From contig JBDRVQ010000014.1 of the NCBI GenBank assembly GCA_039801905.1, positions 1 through 44,612 of the forward strand: a stretch of 44,612 nucleotides of DNA. The letters are read 5' to 3'. The DNA comes from a candidate division WOR-3 bacterium. GTDB taxonomy: Bacteria > Hydrothermota > Tepidihabitantia > Tepidihabitantales > JBDRVQ01. A program made the translations under genes and the position numbers. This document shows, piece after piece, positions 1 through 6,514 of the stretch (position 1 is its first letter; the number at the start of each line of letters is the position of its first letter). Below the pieces are notes generated by a model. The model was not told where the DNA came from, made no database searches, and was given only the letters and a program-made list of their open reading frames with translations.

Positions 1-2
1 AC

Positions 3-965
3 CGTTGTCCAGTAATTCCTTTACTCACCTCCTTTTCGGCAAAGGTGGCAGGGATGAAATTAAGGGAATATTCTACCAATGGCAAAGCGATGGCGAAGGC
101 ACAGATTATCGCCTGGGAAGAATTTGGTTGTGATGCCACTAACATTTTCTCCGAAGTGGGGATAATTGCGGAAGCGCTCGGTTCGGAATTCTTCTATCCG
201 GAAGATGATCTGCCCGTCCTTAAAACCCCCGCCCTTAATAGAAAAAATATTAAAGAACTTAAAATACCAGACCCTCATGCCACCGGGAGGTTGCCTGTCT
301 ACTTAGAGGCGATTGAACTTACTTATCAAACACTCGGTGATCGGGTGCCAATTCTGGCTTATCTGCCCGCTCCTTTTACTACGGCTATGTTCCTTATTAA
401 TCCGGAAGAATTTCTCATCAATACCATTCAGAATCCTTCTCTGGTGAAAGATCTCCTGGAAGTCTCTTTGCAAGCGGCGATAGAATTTTCCTCTGCCATA
501 ATTGATGCTGGTGGCTTGCCAATCATTGTTGACCCTCTGGCTTCCACCAGTGTAATCAGTCCCAAGGCTTTTAAGGAATTTGCCCTTCCTTATGAAAGGG
601 GACTGATAAATTTTCTCCATCGCTATGACCTTGATTGTATTCTTCACATCTGCGGTGATACCGAACCAATTCTCGATCTCCTCCCGGAGACGAACGCGGA
701 CCTCATCAGTTTGGATAAAGTGCCGATGAGTCTCATTTGCGAGAAACTGGGAAGGAAGATGCGAATTATTGGAAATTTCCCACCAACCAATCTTATCTTC
801 TCTTCGCCCGAGGCAATTAAGGAAGGGGTGAAAGAGATGGTGAAAATTGGCCGGAAAGCGGAAAAGGGTTATATCGCCGCCACCGGTTGTGAGGTTCCGA
901 TTAAAACCCCAAAAGAGAACCTTATGGCATTCGTAGAAGGGGCTAAGGAGGCAGGATGGTATTAG
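3..965 (+). CDS. UroD/MtaA-family cobalamin methyltransferase (5' partial)
   Basis: The reading frame is open to the left edge, so the start lies outside the window; about 320 residues are visible and the first ones already match the family fold. The sequence has a zinc-site pattern of corrinoid:coenzyme methyltransferases: His-x-Cys in HICGD (nt 645-653) and a distal Cys in ATGCEVP (nt 888). This pattern separates MtaA/MtbA/CmuA-type methyltransferases from true uroporphyrinogen decarboxylases, which use no metal. The likely role is methyl transfer from a corrinoid protein to a thiol or other acceptor in the cytoplasm. It overlaps the next gene by 10 bp, so the two are co-translated. The substrate cannot be read from the sequence; partner corrinoid and substrate-specific genes would be upstream, outside the window. 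Confidence 0.8.
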   Translation, partial: RCPVIPLLTSFSAKVAGMKLREYSTNGKAMAKAQIIAWEEFGCDATNIFSEVGIIAEALGSEFFYPEDDLPVLKTPALNRKNIKELKIPDPHATGRLPVYLEAIELTYQTLGDRVPILAYLPAPFTTAMFLINPEEFLINTIQNPSLVKDLLEVSLQAAIEFSSAIIDAGGLPIIVDPLASTSVISPKAFKEFALPYERGLINFLHRYDLDCILHICGDTEPILDLLPETNADLISLDKVPMSLICEKLGRKMRIIGNFPPTNLIFSSPEAIKEGVKEMVKIGRKAEKGYIAATGCEVPIKTPKENLMAFVEGAKEAGWY

Positions 966-1690
966 GAATTGATATTGGTGCTTGCTACACCAAAGGGGTA
1001 TTATTGGCGGAGGATGGGATTAAAGATAAAGTTGTAATCAAGACCGCCTTTCAACCCCAATTGGCAATTGAAGAGGTGAAAAAGAGGTTAATCGGCTACA
1101 AAAAAATAGTGGCGACGGGTTATGGGAGAAATTTAGTGACCGATGCCGATTTGATAATCACCGAGATTACCGCTTTTGCCCGGGGCGCTTCTTACTTTAA
1201 TCCGAAGGTGAGGACAGTTATTGATATTGGGGGACAAGATAGTAAGATTATAAAAGTGAAAGGTGGTAAGGTAGAGAAGTTCGTAATGAATGATCGCTGT
1301 GCCGCGGGCACCGGGAATTTCATTGAAAAGATTGCCCAATCCTTAGGGTTAACCCTTGAACAGTTCGGCAATTTAGCAGCCGAATCTTACCAACCGGAGA
1401 TGATCGATTCCCTTTGTGTCGTGATGGCGGAAACTGAAATCCTGAGTCTAATTAGTGAAGGAAGGAGGATAGATGATATTGCCGCTGGGGTTTGTGAGGC
1501 GGTCATCCGCAGGATTTTGGGGATTGGGGGGACGATTGGGATTGAAAAACCAATCTTCTTTTGTGGGGGAGGGGCAATCAATCCGGGATTGGTTAAGGCG
1601 ATAAAAAGGGTCATGGGAGAAGTAATCATTCCCGAATTCCCCCAATTCATTGGCGCTTTTGGAGCTGCCCTCTCCGCACAATCAGGATAG
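956..1690 (+). CDS. BadF/BadG/HgdC-type ATPase activator
   Basis: This 244-residue protein belongs to the ASKHA-fold activators of the 2-hydroxyacyl-CoA dehydratase / benzoyl-CoA reductase type. The first phosphate loop is DIGACYTKG (residues 6-14), the second is DIGGQDSKI (90-98). Cys115 in NDRCAAGTG and Cys154 in SLCVVMAET are the positions that hold the [4Fe-4S] cluster shared between the two subunits in HgdC. Known members use ATP hydrolysis to drive a low-potential electron into a partner enzyme. Here the gene overlaps a MtaA-like methyltransferase by 10 bp, so I infer that it reactivates a corrinoid protein or feeds electrons to an upstream dehydratase-like partner. The ATG at 956 gives the expected family length (about 250-260). 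Confidence 0.85.
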   Translation: MVLGIDIGACYTKGVLLAEDGIKDKVVIKTAFQPQLAIEEVKKRLIGYKKIVATGYGRNLVTDADLIITEITAFARGASYFNPKVRTVIDIGGQDSKIIKVKGGKVEKFVMNDRCAAGTGNFIEKIAQSLGLTLEQFGNLAAESYQPEMIDSLCVVMAETEILSLISEGRRIDDIAAGVCEAVIRRILGIGGTIGIEKPIFFCGGGAINPGLVKAIKRVMGEVIIPEFPQFIGAFGAALSAQSG

Positions 1691-1729
1691 AGTTCCAACA
1701 TTTCTATTTTCCTCATCATCAATAAAAAA

Positions 1730-1759
1730 GGAGGGGAAGAGAAACTTCTCTTCCCCTCC
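1730..1759. terminator. Bidirectional intrinsic terminator
   Basis: A perfect inverted repeat pairs GGAGGGGAAGAG with CTCTTCCCCTCC (outer arms 1730-1741 and 1748-1759), with further A-T pairs inside. Six A residues at 1724-1729 become a U-tract for minus-strand transcription, and a U-rich stretch follows at 1761-1770 on the plus strand. It sits between the convergent ends of the ATPase activator gene and the secreted protein gene and can stop both. Confidence 0.85.
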
Positions 1760-1768
1760 CTCTATATT

Positions 1769-3499
1769 TTAATGGAGGACGACTTTGCGGTTGTAGGTTT
1801 CGGTTGGGGTTCTTAACTGGAAGATATAAATACCAGCGGGTAGGGCATCCCGACCGATTTCTAAGATACCGCTATTGGCTCTCGCATCAGAACTCTCATA
1901 GAACTTCTTCACTTCCCGGCCAATGGCATCGTAAAGGGCAATCTTCACCGGTGTTTCGTTTCTTACCTGCCAGCGCACCTTCACGACAGTTCCCGGATTG
2001 GGATAGGTTTCTACCTCAAAGATGGGCTTGGCTGGTATATCTTCAATGGCGGTTACGCCGCCAACCGCCACCGCGGTAAAGAATTCTCCCTGACCCCAAA
2101 GGTACCAATAACCAGGGGCACCGAAATAGGACTTTTGACGAGTGGTGACATTATCGGCTAAGGTTGAAGGATGGCCACTGGCACTTCTCGGGGCAACTGA
2201 AACCCAGAAATCACCAGAGGTGATGGTTGGGGGATTGGTGACATCATGTTCAATCACCAAGGGATAACTGACCGCCTTTATCGTATCCGATTCGTAAAGT
2301 AAAGTCTGACCGTCATTGGCGTAAATTTTGAATTGGAAAGCGCTATCCGGCCAGGGGGCTTGGGAATGATAGTAGAACTGATGTCTTAACCTCTGGATGC
2401 GGAAGGGATAACTCTGGCCAAAATCAGAAGGCGTGAACTTCACCGCCCTTTCCGAACCAGCCCAGGTGACCCAGTATGGGTTATTCCAGTTAGCATAAGT
2501 GAGCCAACGGGCAACACCAATCGTCTTCTTAATTGTGTCATCTTTCCGGAACTGGTCAAGGGCGTATTCGTGCCAGACGGTCAGTTTGTAATTGCCGGCG
2601 GTATCCGGAATCCGCCAGCCCGGGGAGAAGGTGATCTGCTGACTGGCGCGTCGGGCGAGGGCGGTTGAGGTTGTCTCATTCACATCCTGATAGAAATAAC
2701 CCAAAGGACCGGTGATTTGTAACTTAACCGGGACACCGCGCGGAACGGTGTCTAAACCCATATTCCGGACACTTGCCCTTAGAGTGAGGGTGATGCGGGG
2801 GATAGTGTCAAGGGGTAAGTTGCCAAAGATGATGGAAGCCAAATTCTTATTCTGGGGTGTCCAGTCAATTACCGGGCGGAGGAGCCATTCTCCGGCTCTC
2901 TTATCCGGAGAGAAATCACCACCTACCACCTGCCACTCCACATTGTCCGGGGCGTTGTCATAACGGTCAATCCCTAAACCGGGACAAAGAGGATAAGAAT
3001 CCGCCTGGACATAGAAGAGATAGAAAGGACCGGTGATTGGGATGTTGATTGTCGCATAATTCCAGGCACCTCTGGTACCGGAAAGGGTCTCGGAGGCAAA
3101 GAGTTGGGTTCGGGGGGCACCATTTGGACCATCATCATCATAGACCTTAATGAGATAGCGGTTACCACCGGGAACGGGCCAACTGGCATCCCAGAGATAA
3201 AGGAGGGCACCATTCAGGGTGACATTATCCGCCGGTGGGATAAATTTCACTCCCCAACCATTTCCCTGCCGGTACCAGACCCAGGCATTCGCTGCACTCC
3301 GGTCATCATAAAAGAGGGTGTCAACATCTGGGGAATCGTTCGGTTCGGCGGGAGGAAATTCCGTAAGGTGAGGAGTCGGAAAAGGATTTTCAATCGCGAT
3401 TCCCTCTTGAGGGTACTGAAGCCACTTTATTTCTTCCCCCTTTGCCGTTCCGGCAAAGGCAAGAAAGATAAATAAAGAAAGAGTAATATATTTATACAT
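1769..3499 (-). CDS. Secreted protein with type IX-like C-terminal sorting domain
   Basis: The 576-residue product starts with a signal peptide (KYITLSLFIFLAFAGTAKG, cleavage near residue 21). The last 80 or so residues form a C-terminal sorting-type domain: a YPNPG motif, then ALYDAIGREV, then LPAGIYIFQL and a final RKVVLH. This arrangement is known from cargo of the type IX (Por) secretion system and related FCB surface proteins. The middle part is rich in beta-strand patterns with repeated 'VGP/SGDFWVSV' style jelly-roll segments, but I recognise no enzymatic motif. An AGGAGG ribosome site lies 6 nt before the ATG. The gene ends at a strong terminator and seems monocistronic. Function is probably extracellular or cell-surface; no substrate can be named. 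Confidence 0.8.
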   Translation of the reverse strand: MYKYITLSLFIFLAFAGTAKGEEIKWLQYPQEGIAIENPFPTPHLTEFPPAEPNDSPDVDTLFYDDRSAANAWVWYRQGNGWGVKFIPPADNVTLNGALLYLWDASWPVPGGNRYLIKVYDDDGPNGAPRTQLFASETLSGTRGAWNYATINIPITGPFYLFYVQADSYPLCPGLGIDRYDNAPDNVEWQVVGGDFSPDKRAGEWLLRPVIDWTPQNKNLASIIFGNLPLDTIPRITLTLRASVRNMGLDTVPRGVPVKLQITGPLGYFYQDVNETTSTALARRASQQITFSPGWRIPDTAGNYKLTVWHEYALDQFRKDDTIKKTIGVARWLTYANWNNPYWVTWAGSERAVKFTPSDFGQSYPFRIQRLRHQFYYHSQAPWPDSAFQFKIYANDGQTLLYESDTIKAVSYPLVIEHDVTNPPTITSGDFWVSVAPRSASGHPSTLADNVTTRQKSYFGAPGYWYLWGQGEFFTAVAVGGVTAIEDIPAKPIFEVETYPNPGTVVKVRWQVRNETPVKIALYDAIGREVKKFYESSDARANSGILEIGRDALPAGIYIFQLRTPTETYNRKVVLH

Positions 3500-3517
3500 A
3501 CTTTCCTCCTAACTAAA

Positions 3518-3545
3518 ATTTTAGCAATTTTGAGGAAAAAGTCAA
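3518..3545 (-). promoter_or_regulatory. Promoter of the secreted protein gene
   Basis: On the minus strand TTGACT (3540-3545) and TAAAAT (3518-3523) are separated by 16 nt. Transcription would begin a few nt downstream, leaving a short leader that carries AGGAGG (3505-3510). This is one of the promoters in the window that does have a ribosome site. Confidence 0.65.
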
Positions 3546-3579
3546 TAAGCCGGTTTTCATCAAAAATATCTTATCCGCC

Positions 3580-3678
3580 TCAGAATGATCCACCTCCACC
3601 GAAAGTATCTACCGGGAAGGCGATTTGTACCGAAGATGGTTTAAGTTGATCGGTGGCCCGAGTATCACTCATACTCAC
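3580..3678 (-). pseudogene. Possible remnant of a secreted-protein C-terminus
   Basis: A short minus-strand frame (GTG at 3678 or ATG at 3672, stop TGA at 3580-3582) encodes about 31 residues ending in a Gly-rich tail (DTFGGGGSF). The frame stays open upstream to about position 3705 without a start, and its amino-acid composition looks protein-like. It lies between a functional promoter (3518-3545) and the start of the dispersed element. It could be the truncated 3' end of a lost gene or chance; the evidence is weak. Confidence 0.2.
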
Positions 3679-3799
3679 AAACGGAGAGGGAAAAATATAT
3701 ACCCCAATAATAAGTTATTGTAAATTAAAGACTTATAAAAAAGGGGGGAAATTTAGTGTCAGAAATTGGGGGGTATTTCCGTATTTATTATAGAGGGCT

Positions 3800-3946
3800 A
3801 TGAAGAAGTTAATTATTAAGGGTTTTGCCTTTTTGGGTGTTATAGAGAAGAAGGGTTTCCTAAGTTATTGGGTTCTAATCCCGACCCTTATATTTAATTA
3901 TTGGAAGAGAGATTTAAGGAGGTATTATCGGGTAATTAAGACTTAA
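3800..3946 (+). other. Small reading frame conserved between both element copies
   Basis: An ATG at 3800 opens a 48-codon frame inside the element's conserved part; it begins MKKLIIKGFAFLGVIEKKGF and contains a WVLIPTL segment. Copy B has the matching frame at 21494-21622, with the same start and the same 30-residue core. After that core the two copies diverge through indels and end at different stops. Differences between the copies are a mixture of silent and replacement changes, so coding is not proven. GAGGG sits 3 nt before the ATG, too close for a normal ribosome site, and TATTAT lies further upstream. Confidence 0.25.
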
Positions 3947-4038
3947 CTAAAAGGGCATTAAATCATAAGAACTTTATTAGATAAGAAAGGAGGGGTTTAT
4001 TTTTATAAAAAGGGGTGTAGCATACAGGGGATGGTATC

Positions 4039-4266
4039 GGGGATTTAACGGAAGGCATAGTATAAGGCATAATTTTAGCCTTAATCGGAGATTTAATAAA
4101 TGGTTTAATTGAGAATTTAATAAATAGTCTAAGAAAGGTTATAACCGGAGGTATAATTAAAAGCCTAATTGAGAGTTTAATAGAAGAGATAAGAAAGAAT
4201 TTAATCCTCTCTCTAACTATGGATTTAATCCGAAGGGAAAATGAGAGCCTAATAGCAAATGGTTAG
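4039..4266 (+). repeat. 12-bp phased degenerate tandem array (copy A tail)
   Basis: The segment divides into 19 units of exactly 12 bp with no slip. Positions 8-10 of the unit are TAA in 16 units (1, 3-16 and 18) and TAG in unit 2; the consensus is NNNGGTYTAATN. Units differ freely at the first three positions. Read in the frame of unit position 1, each unit encodes x-[GSNE]-[LI]-[IRT]; this frame has a stop (TAA at 4063-4065), then stays open for 66 codons to TAG at 4264-4266 but has no usual start codon until near its end. Confidence 0.85.
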
Positions 4267-4469
4267 TGGAAAAGGATAATCTTTTCTCTTGGAGTAGAGC
4301 CTTCACTTTCCAAATGTAATAGGAAGCCGTAGACAATGCCCATAATAATTGTCCAGAGGAAGGTACTCTTGGCAGCCGGGGATAGAAGGGTATCAAAAGC
4401 CAAAGATAGAAAGGATGATGCCCAGAGTTTTAGGGCGCTGATGCCAATTATTATTTTTACCTTGATAGT
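4263..4469 (-). pseudogene. Possible remnant of a small membrane protein gene
   Basis: On the minus strand a 68-codon frame runs between stops (TGA at 4470-4472, TAA at 4263-4265). It encodes a protein-like hydrophobic sequence (for instance SALKLWASSFLSLAFDTLLS and FLWTIIMGIVYGFLLH) but has no ATG, GTG or TTG at a sensible position. Its stop codon falls exactly at the end of the 12-bp array of copy A. It may be a 5'-truncated or frameshifted gene, or use an unusual start. No family recognised. Confidence 0.3.
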
Positions 4470-4521
4470 TCATTAATTCTATTTCAGCAAAAGATTTCCC
4501 AATGTCAATATCCCTGCGGAT

Positions 4522-4549
4522 TTGACATCGGGTTATTATTTAGTAAAAT
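4522..4549 (+). promoter_or_regulatory. Leaderless-type promoter of the purine phosphorylase operon
   Basis: TTGACA (4522-4527), a 16-nt spacer and TAAAAT (4544-4549) are followed by 5 nt and then the ATG at 4555. Transcription should start at or within a base or two of the A of the ATG, giving an mRNA without leader or ribosome site. Confidence 0.7.
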
Positions 4550-4554
4550 TAAAG

Positions 4555-5367
4555 ATGAAAAATTGGCTTGAAGAGGCTGGGCAAAAGATTCGCTCGCTAA
4601 CGAGTTTTAAGCCAGAAGTCGGGATAATCTTAGGAACCGGTCTGGGGAGGTTGGCGAGGGAGATTGAGGAAGTAAAAGTTATTCCCTATTCAGAAATTCC
4701 CCATTTTCCAAAACCAACGGTTGAGAGCCATACCGGAAGGTTAATCTTCGGTTATGTGAAGAAAAGGCCGGTCTGTGCCTTTGAGGGTCGGTTCCATTTT
4801 TATGAAGGATATTCTATGTTTGAGATTACCTTACCGGTGCGGGTGATGAAGAAACTGGGAGTGGAGAAAATGATCGTTTCTAATGCCGCGGGCGGCTTAA
4901 ATCCCCTTTTCCAACCCGGAGATATTATGGTGATAACTGACCATATCAATTTTCTTCCGGATAACCCACTCCGGGGTCTTACCGACCCGGAATTTGGTCC
5001 GCGCTTTCCGGATATGTTTCAGTGCTATGATCCGAAATTGATCGCCTTAGCCGAGGAGGTGGCTCTGGAATTGAAGATACCTTTAAGAAAGGGGGTTTAT
5101 ATCGCCGTCCCCGGTCCGAATCTTGAGACCGCGGCGGAATACCGACTCTTCCGACAGTTCGGGGCGGATGCGGTTGGGATGTCAACCGTACCGGAGGTAA
5201 TTGTTGCCCGGCAGGTGGGAATTAAGGTTTTGGGTTTTTCGGTGATTACCGATATGGGACTACCCGATGCCTTAAAGCCGGTTGATTTGAAAGAGATTCT
5301 CCATAATGCCAGTAAGGCAGAACCGAAATTGACCAGTTTGATTAAAGAGGTGATTGGGAGATTGTGA
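4555..5367 (+). CDS. Purine nucleoside phosphorylase
   Basis: The 270-residue product matches trimeric purine nucleoside phosphorylases, which split purine nucleosides with phosphate to free base and pentose-1-phosphate in salvage. Family motifs visible in order are GIILGTGLGRL (phosphate loop), VESHTGRL, EGRFHFYEG, SNAAGGLNP, TDHINFLPDNPLRG, and VGMSTVPEVIVARQ near the C-terminus, the last being the PNP/MTAP signature. Absence of MTAP-specific context leaves the substrate (inosine/guanosine versus methylthioadenosine) somewhat open, but the VGMST-E region favours PNP. I chose the ATG at 4555 over an in-frame TTG at 4522, because the TTG is part of the -35 box. It is the first gene of an 11-gene operon. 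Confidence 0.88.
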   Translation: MKNWLEEAGQKIRSLTSFKPEVGIILGTGLGRLAREIEEVKVIPYSEIPHFPKPTVESHTGRLIFGYVKKRPVCAFEGRFHFYEGYSMFEITLPVRVMKKLGVEKMIVSNAAGGLNPLFQPGDIMVITDHINFLPDNPLRGLTDPEFGPRFPDMFQCYDPKLIALAEEVALELKIPLRKGVYIAVPGPNLETAAEYRLFRQFGADAVGMSTVPEVIVARQVGIKVLGFSVITDMGLPDALKPVDLKEILHNASKAEPKLTSLIKEVIGRL

Positions 5368-6467
5368 GGATATTTTCCCTTTTTCTCTTGATCAGTCTCC
5401 TCCTCTGTGCCCGGAGGAAGACACTGGAAATGGTGGAACCGGTTGATTCCCTCTTCCAGAAGGGTATTGAATATCTCAATCAAAGAAAATATAAAGAGGC
5501 GGAAAGGGTCTTCAATCAGATAATCTATCACCATCCGGGAAGTGCCTATCTGGCGGATGCCCAATTTTTTTTAGCCGAAACCTATTATCAGAAGAAGGAT
5601 TACCAATTAGCGAAGGAGGAATTCTCTTTCTTCTTAAAGAACTTTCCGGCAAGTAAATATCAGGAGGAGGCGAGTTATAAATATGCCCGTTCCTTTCTTC
5701 TCTCTCTCCCCAAAATTACTAAGGACCAAGAAGAGATTTTGGAGTTAAAGGAGTTTATCCTTGATTTTAAGGAGCAAAGAGAAAATTCTTCCTATCTTCC
5801 CCAGATGGAGAGCCTCCTTTTAGAGGTTAGTAATCGGTTAGCAGAGAAGGAATTTGCCGCTGGGCTTTTGTATTACAAGGCAGGAGAATGGCAATCGGCT
5901 CAAGTCTATTTTGAGTATGTGAGTAAGGAATTTCCTAATACCGAGGCTGCCTTAGAAGCCAAATATCTCTTAGGAGAGATTTGCTGGCGCAACGGGGAGA
6001 GGGAGAAGGCAAAAGAGATTTTTGAGGAGTTACTGGCTAAGCCGATAAAGGAGGAGAGGAAGAAGAGGATAACTAAAGTTCTGGCAGGTTTGCCGACTCC
6101 TGTAGTAGTAAAACCACCAGAAGAACCACCCGTCAAGTCGAGCGTCAAATTAGAAGCCGTTTATTTTGACCTTAATGAATCAAACATCAGACTTGAAGAT
6201 ACTGTGATTCTTAAAAAGAATGCCGAGATCCTAAAACAGCACCCCGACGTAAAAGTTACAATAGAAGGTCATTGTTGTCCCCTCGGTACTTCCGAATACA
6301 ATATCCACCTTGGATTGAAAAGAGCAGAATTTGTAAAGAATTATTTGGTGAAACTCGGGATTGATGCTGACCGACTTAAAATTATTTCCTACGGCGAAGA
6401 GATGCCCGTAACATCGGATGAGAAAGAATATTGGAAGAATAGAAGATGCGAATTTAAAATAGAATGA
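5364..6467 (+). CDS. TPR-repeat protein fused to OmpA/Pal domain
   Basis: A GTG at 5364 overlaps the previous stop by 4 bp and gives 367 residues. The first 15 residues are a hydrophobic export signal ending in SLLLC, which could be a weak lipobox with acylation at Cys15. Residues about 28-235 are tetratricopeptide-like repeats of the BamD/YbgF kind (ERVFNQIIYHHPGSAYLADA, KEEFSFFLKNFPASKYQEEA, ALEAKYLLGEICWRNGEREKA). A Pro-rich linker leads to an OmpA-family peptidoglycan-binding domain (about 258-367) with YFDLNESNI, IEGHCCPLGTSEYNIHLGLKRA and ISYGEE. The protein probably sits in the periplasm, tethering outer membrane to peptidoglycan like Pal, with an added scaffold part. Codon choice in the OmpA part looks different from the TPR part, hinting at a domain joined later. 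Confidence 0.75.
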   Translation: MRIFSLFLLISLLLCARRKTLEMVEPVDSLFQKGIEYLNQRKYKEAERVFNQIIYHHPGSAYLADAQFFLAETYYQKKDYQLAKEEFSFFLKNFPASKYQEEASYKYARSFLLSLPKITKDQEEILELKEFILDFKEQRENSSYLPQMESLLLEVSNRLAEKEFAAGLLYYKAGEWQSAQVYFEYVSKEFPNTEAALEAKYLLGEICWRNGEREKAKEIFEELLAKPIKEERKKRITKVLAGLPTPVVVKPPEEPPVKSSVKLEAVYFDLNESNIRLEDTVILKKNAEILKQHPDVKVTIEGHCCPLGTSEYNIHLGLKRAEFVKNYLVKLGIDADRLKIISYGEEMPVTSDEKEYWKNRRCEFKIE

Positions 6468-6514
6468 CATGAAAATATGAATTTGTCTTTTTGAGTTTTG
6501 GAATTAGGTATATT

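Larger units (their letters stand above)
3712..4266 (+). repeat. Dispersed element, copy A
   Basis: This 555-bp non-housekeeping block is closely similar to 21408-21942 in the same orientation. The first 320 bp or so align almost base for base with a few small indels; shared stretches include AATTTAGTGTCAGAAATTGG and GGGGTGTAGCATACAGGGGA. The conserved part is bounded by two copies of TTATAAAAA(A)GGGG (3733-3746 and 4003-4015). The remaining 228 bp is a phased 12-bp degenerate array. It has three GGGG runs around 4012-4042. No transposase, no clear terminal inverted repeat and no target duplication is visible. It lies upstream of the promoter of a minus-strand gene, as copy B does. Confidence 0.85.

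Noticed and set aside
956-1690. Selenoprotein candidates by reading TGA as selenocysteine, prompted by selA
   Set aside because: I checked the ends of recognised genes that stop in TGA; none continues with family-conserved sequence after the TGA.
3104-3475. A plus-strand frame of 123 codons inside the secreted protein gene
   Set aside because: It is opposite a clearly coding minus-strand frame with signal peptide and sorting domain; its sequence shows no protein family pattern.
3712-4266. CRISPR array or classical tandem repeat
   Set aside because: The 12-bp units are degenerate and there are no spacer-repeat alternations of 20-40 bp. The leader portion does not look like a CRISPR leader with cas genes nearby.
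4522-4554. TTG start at 4522 for the purine phosphorylase
   Set aside because: That TTG is the -35 hexamer; the ATG at 4555 sits 5 nt after the -10 box and matches the family's N-terminus.
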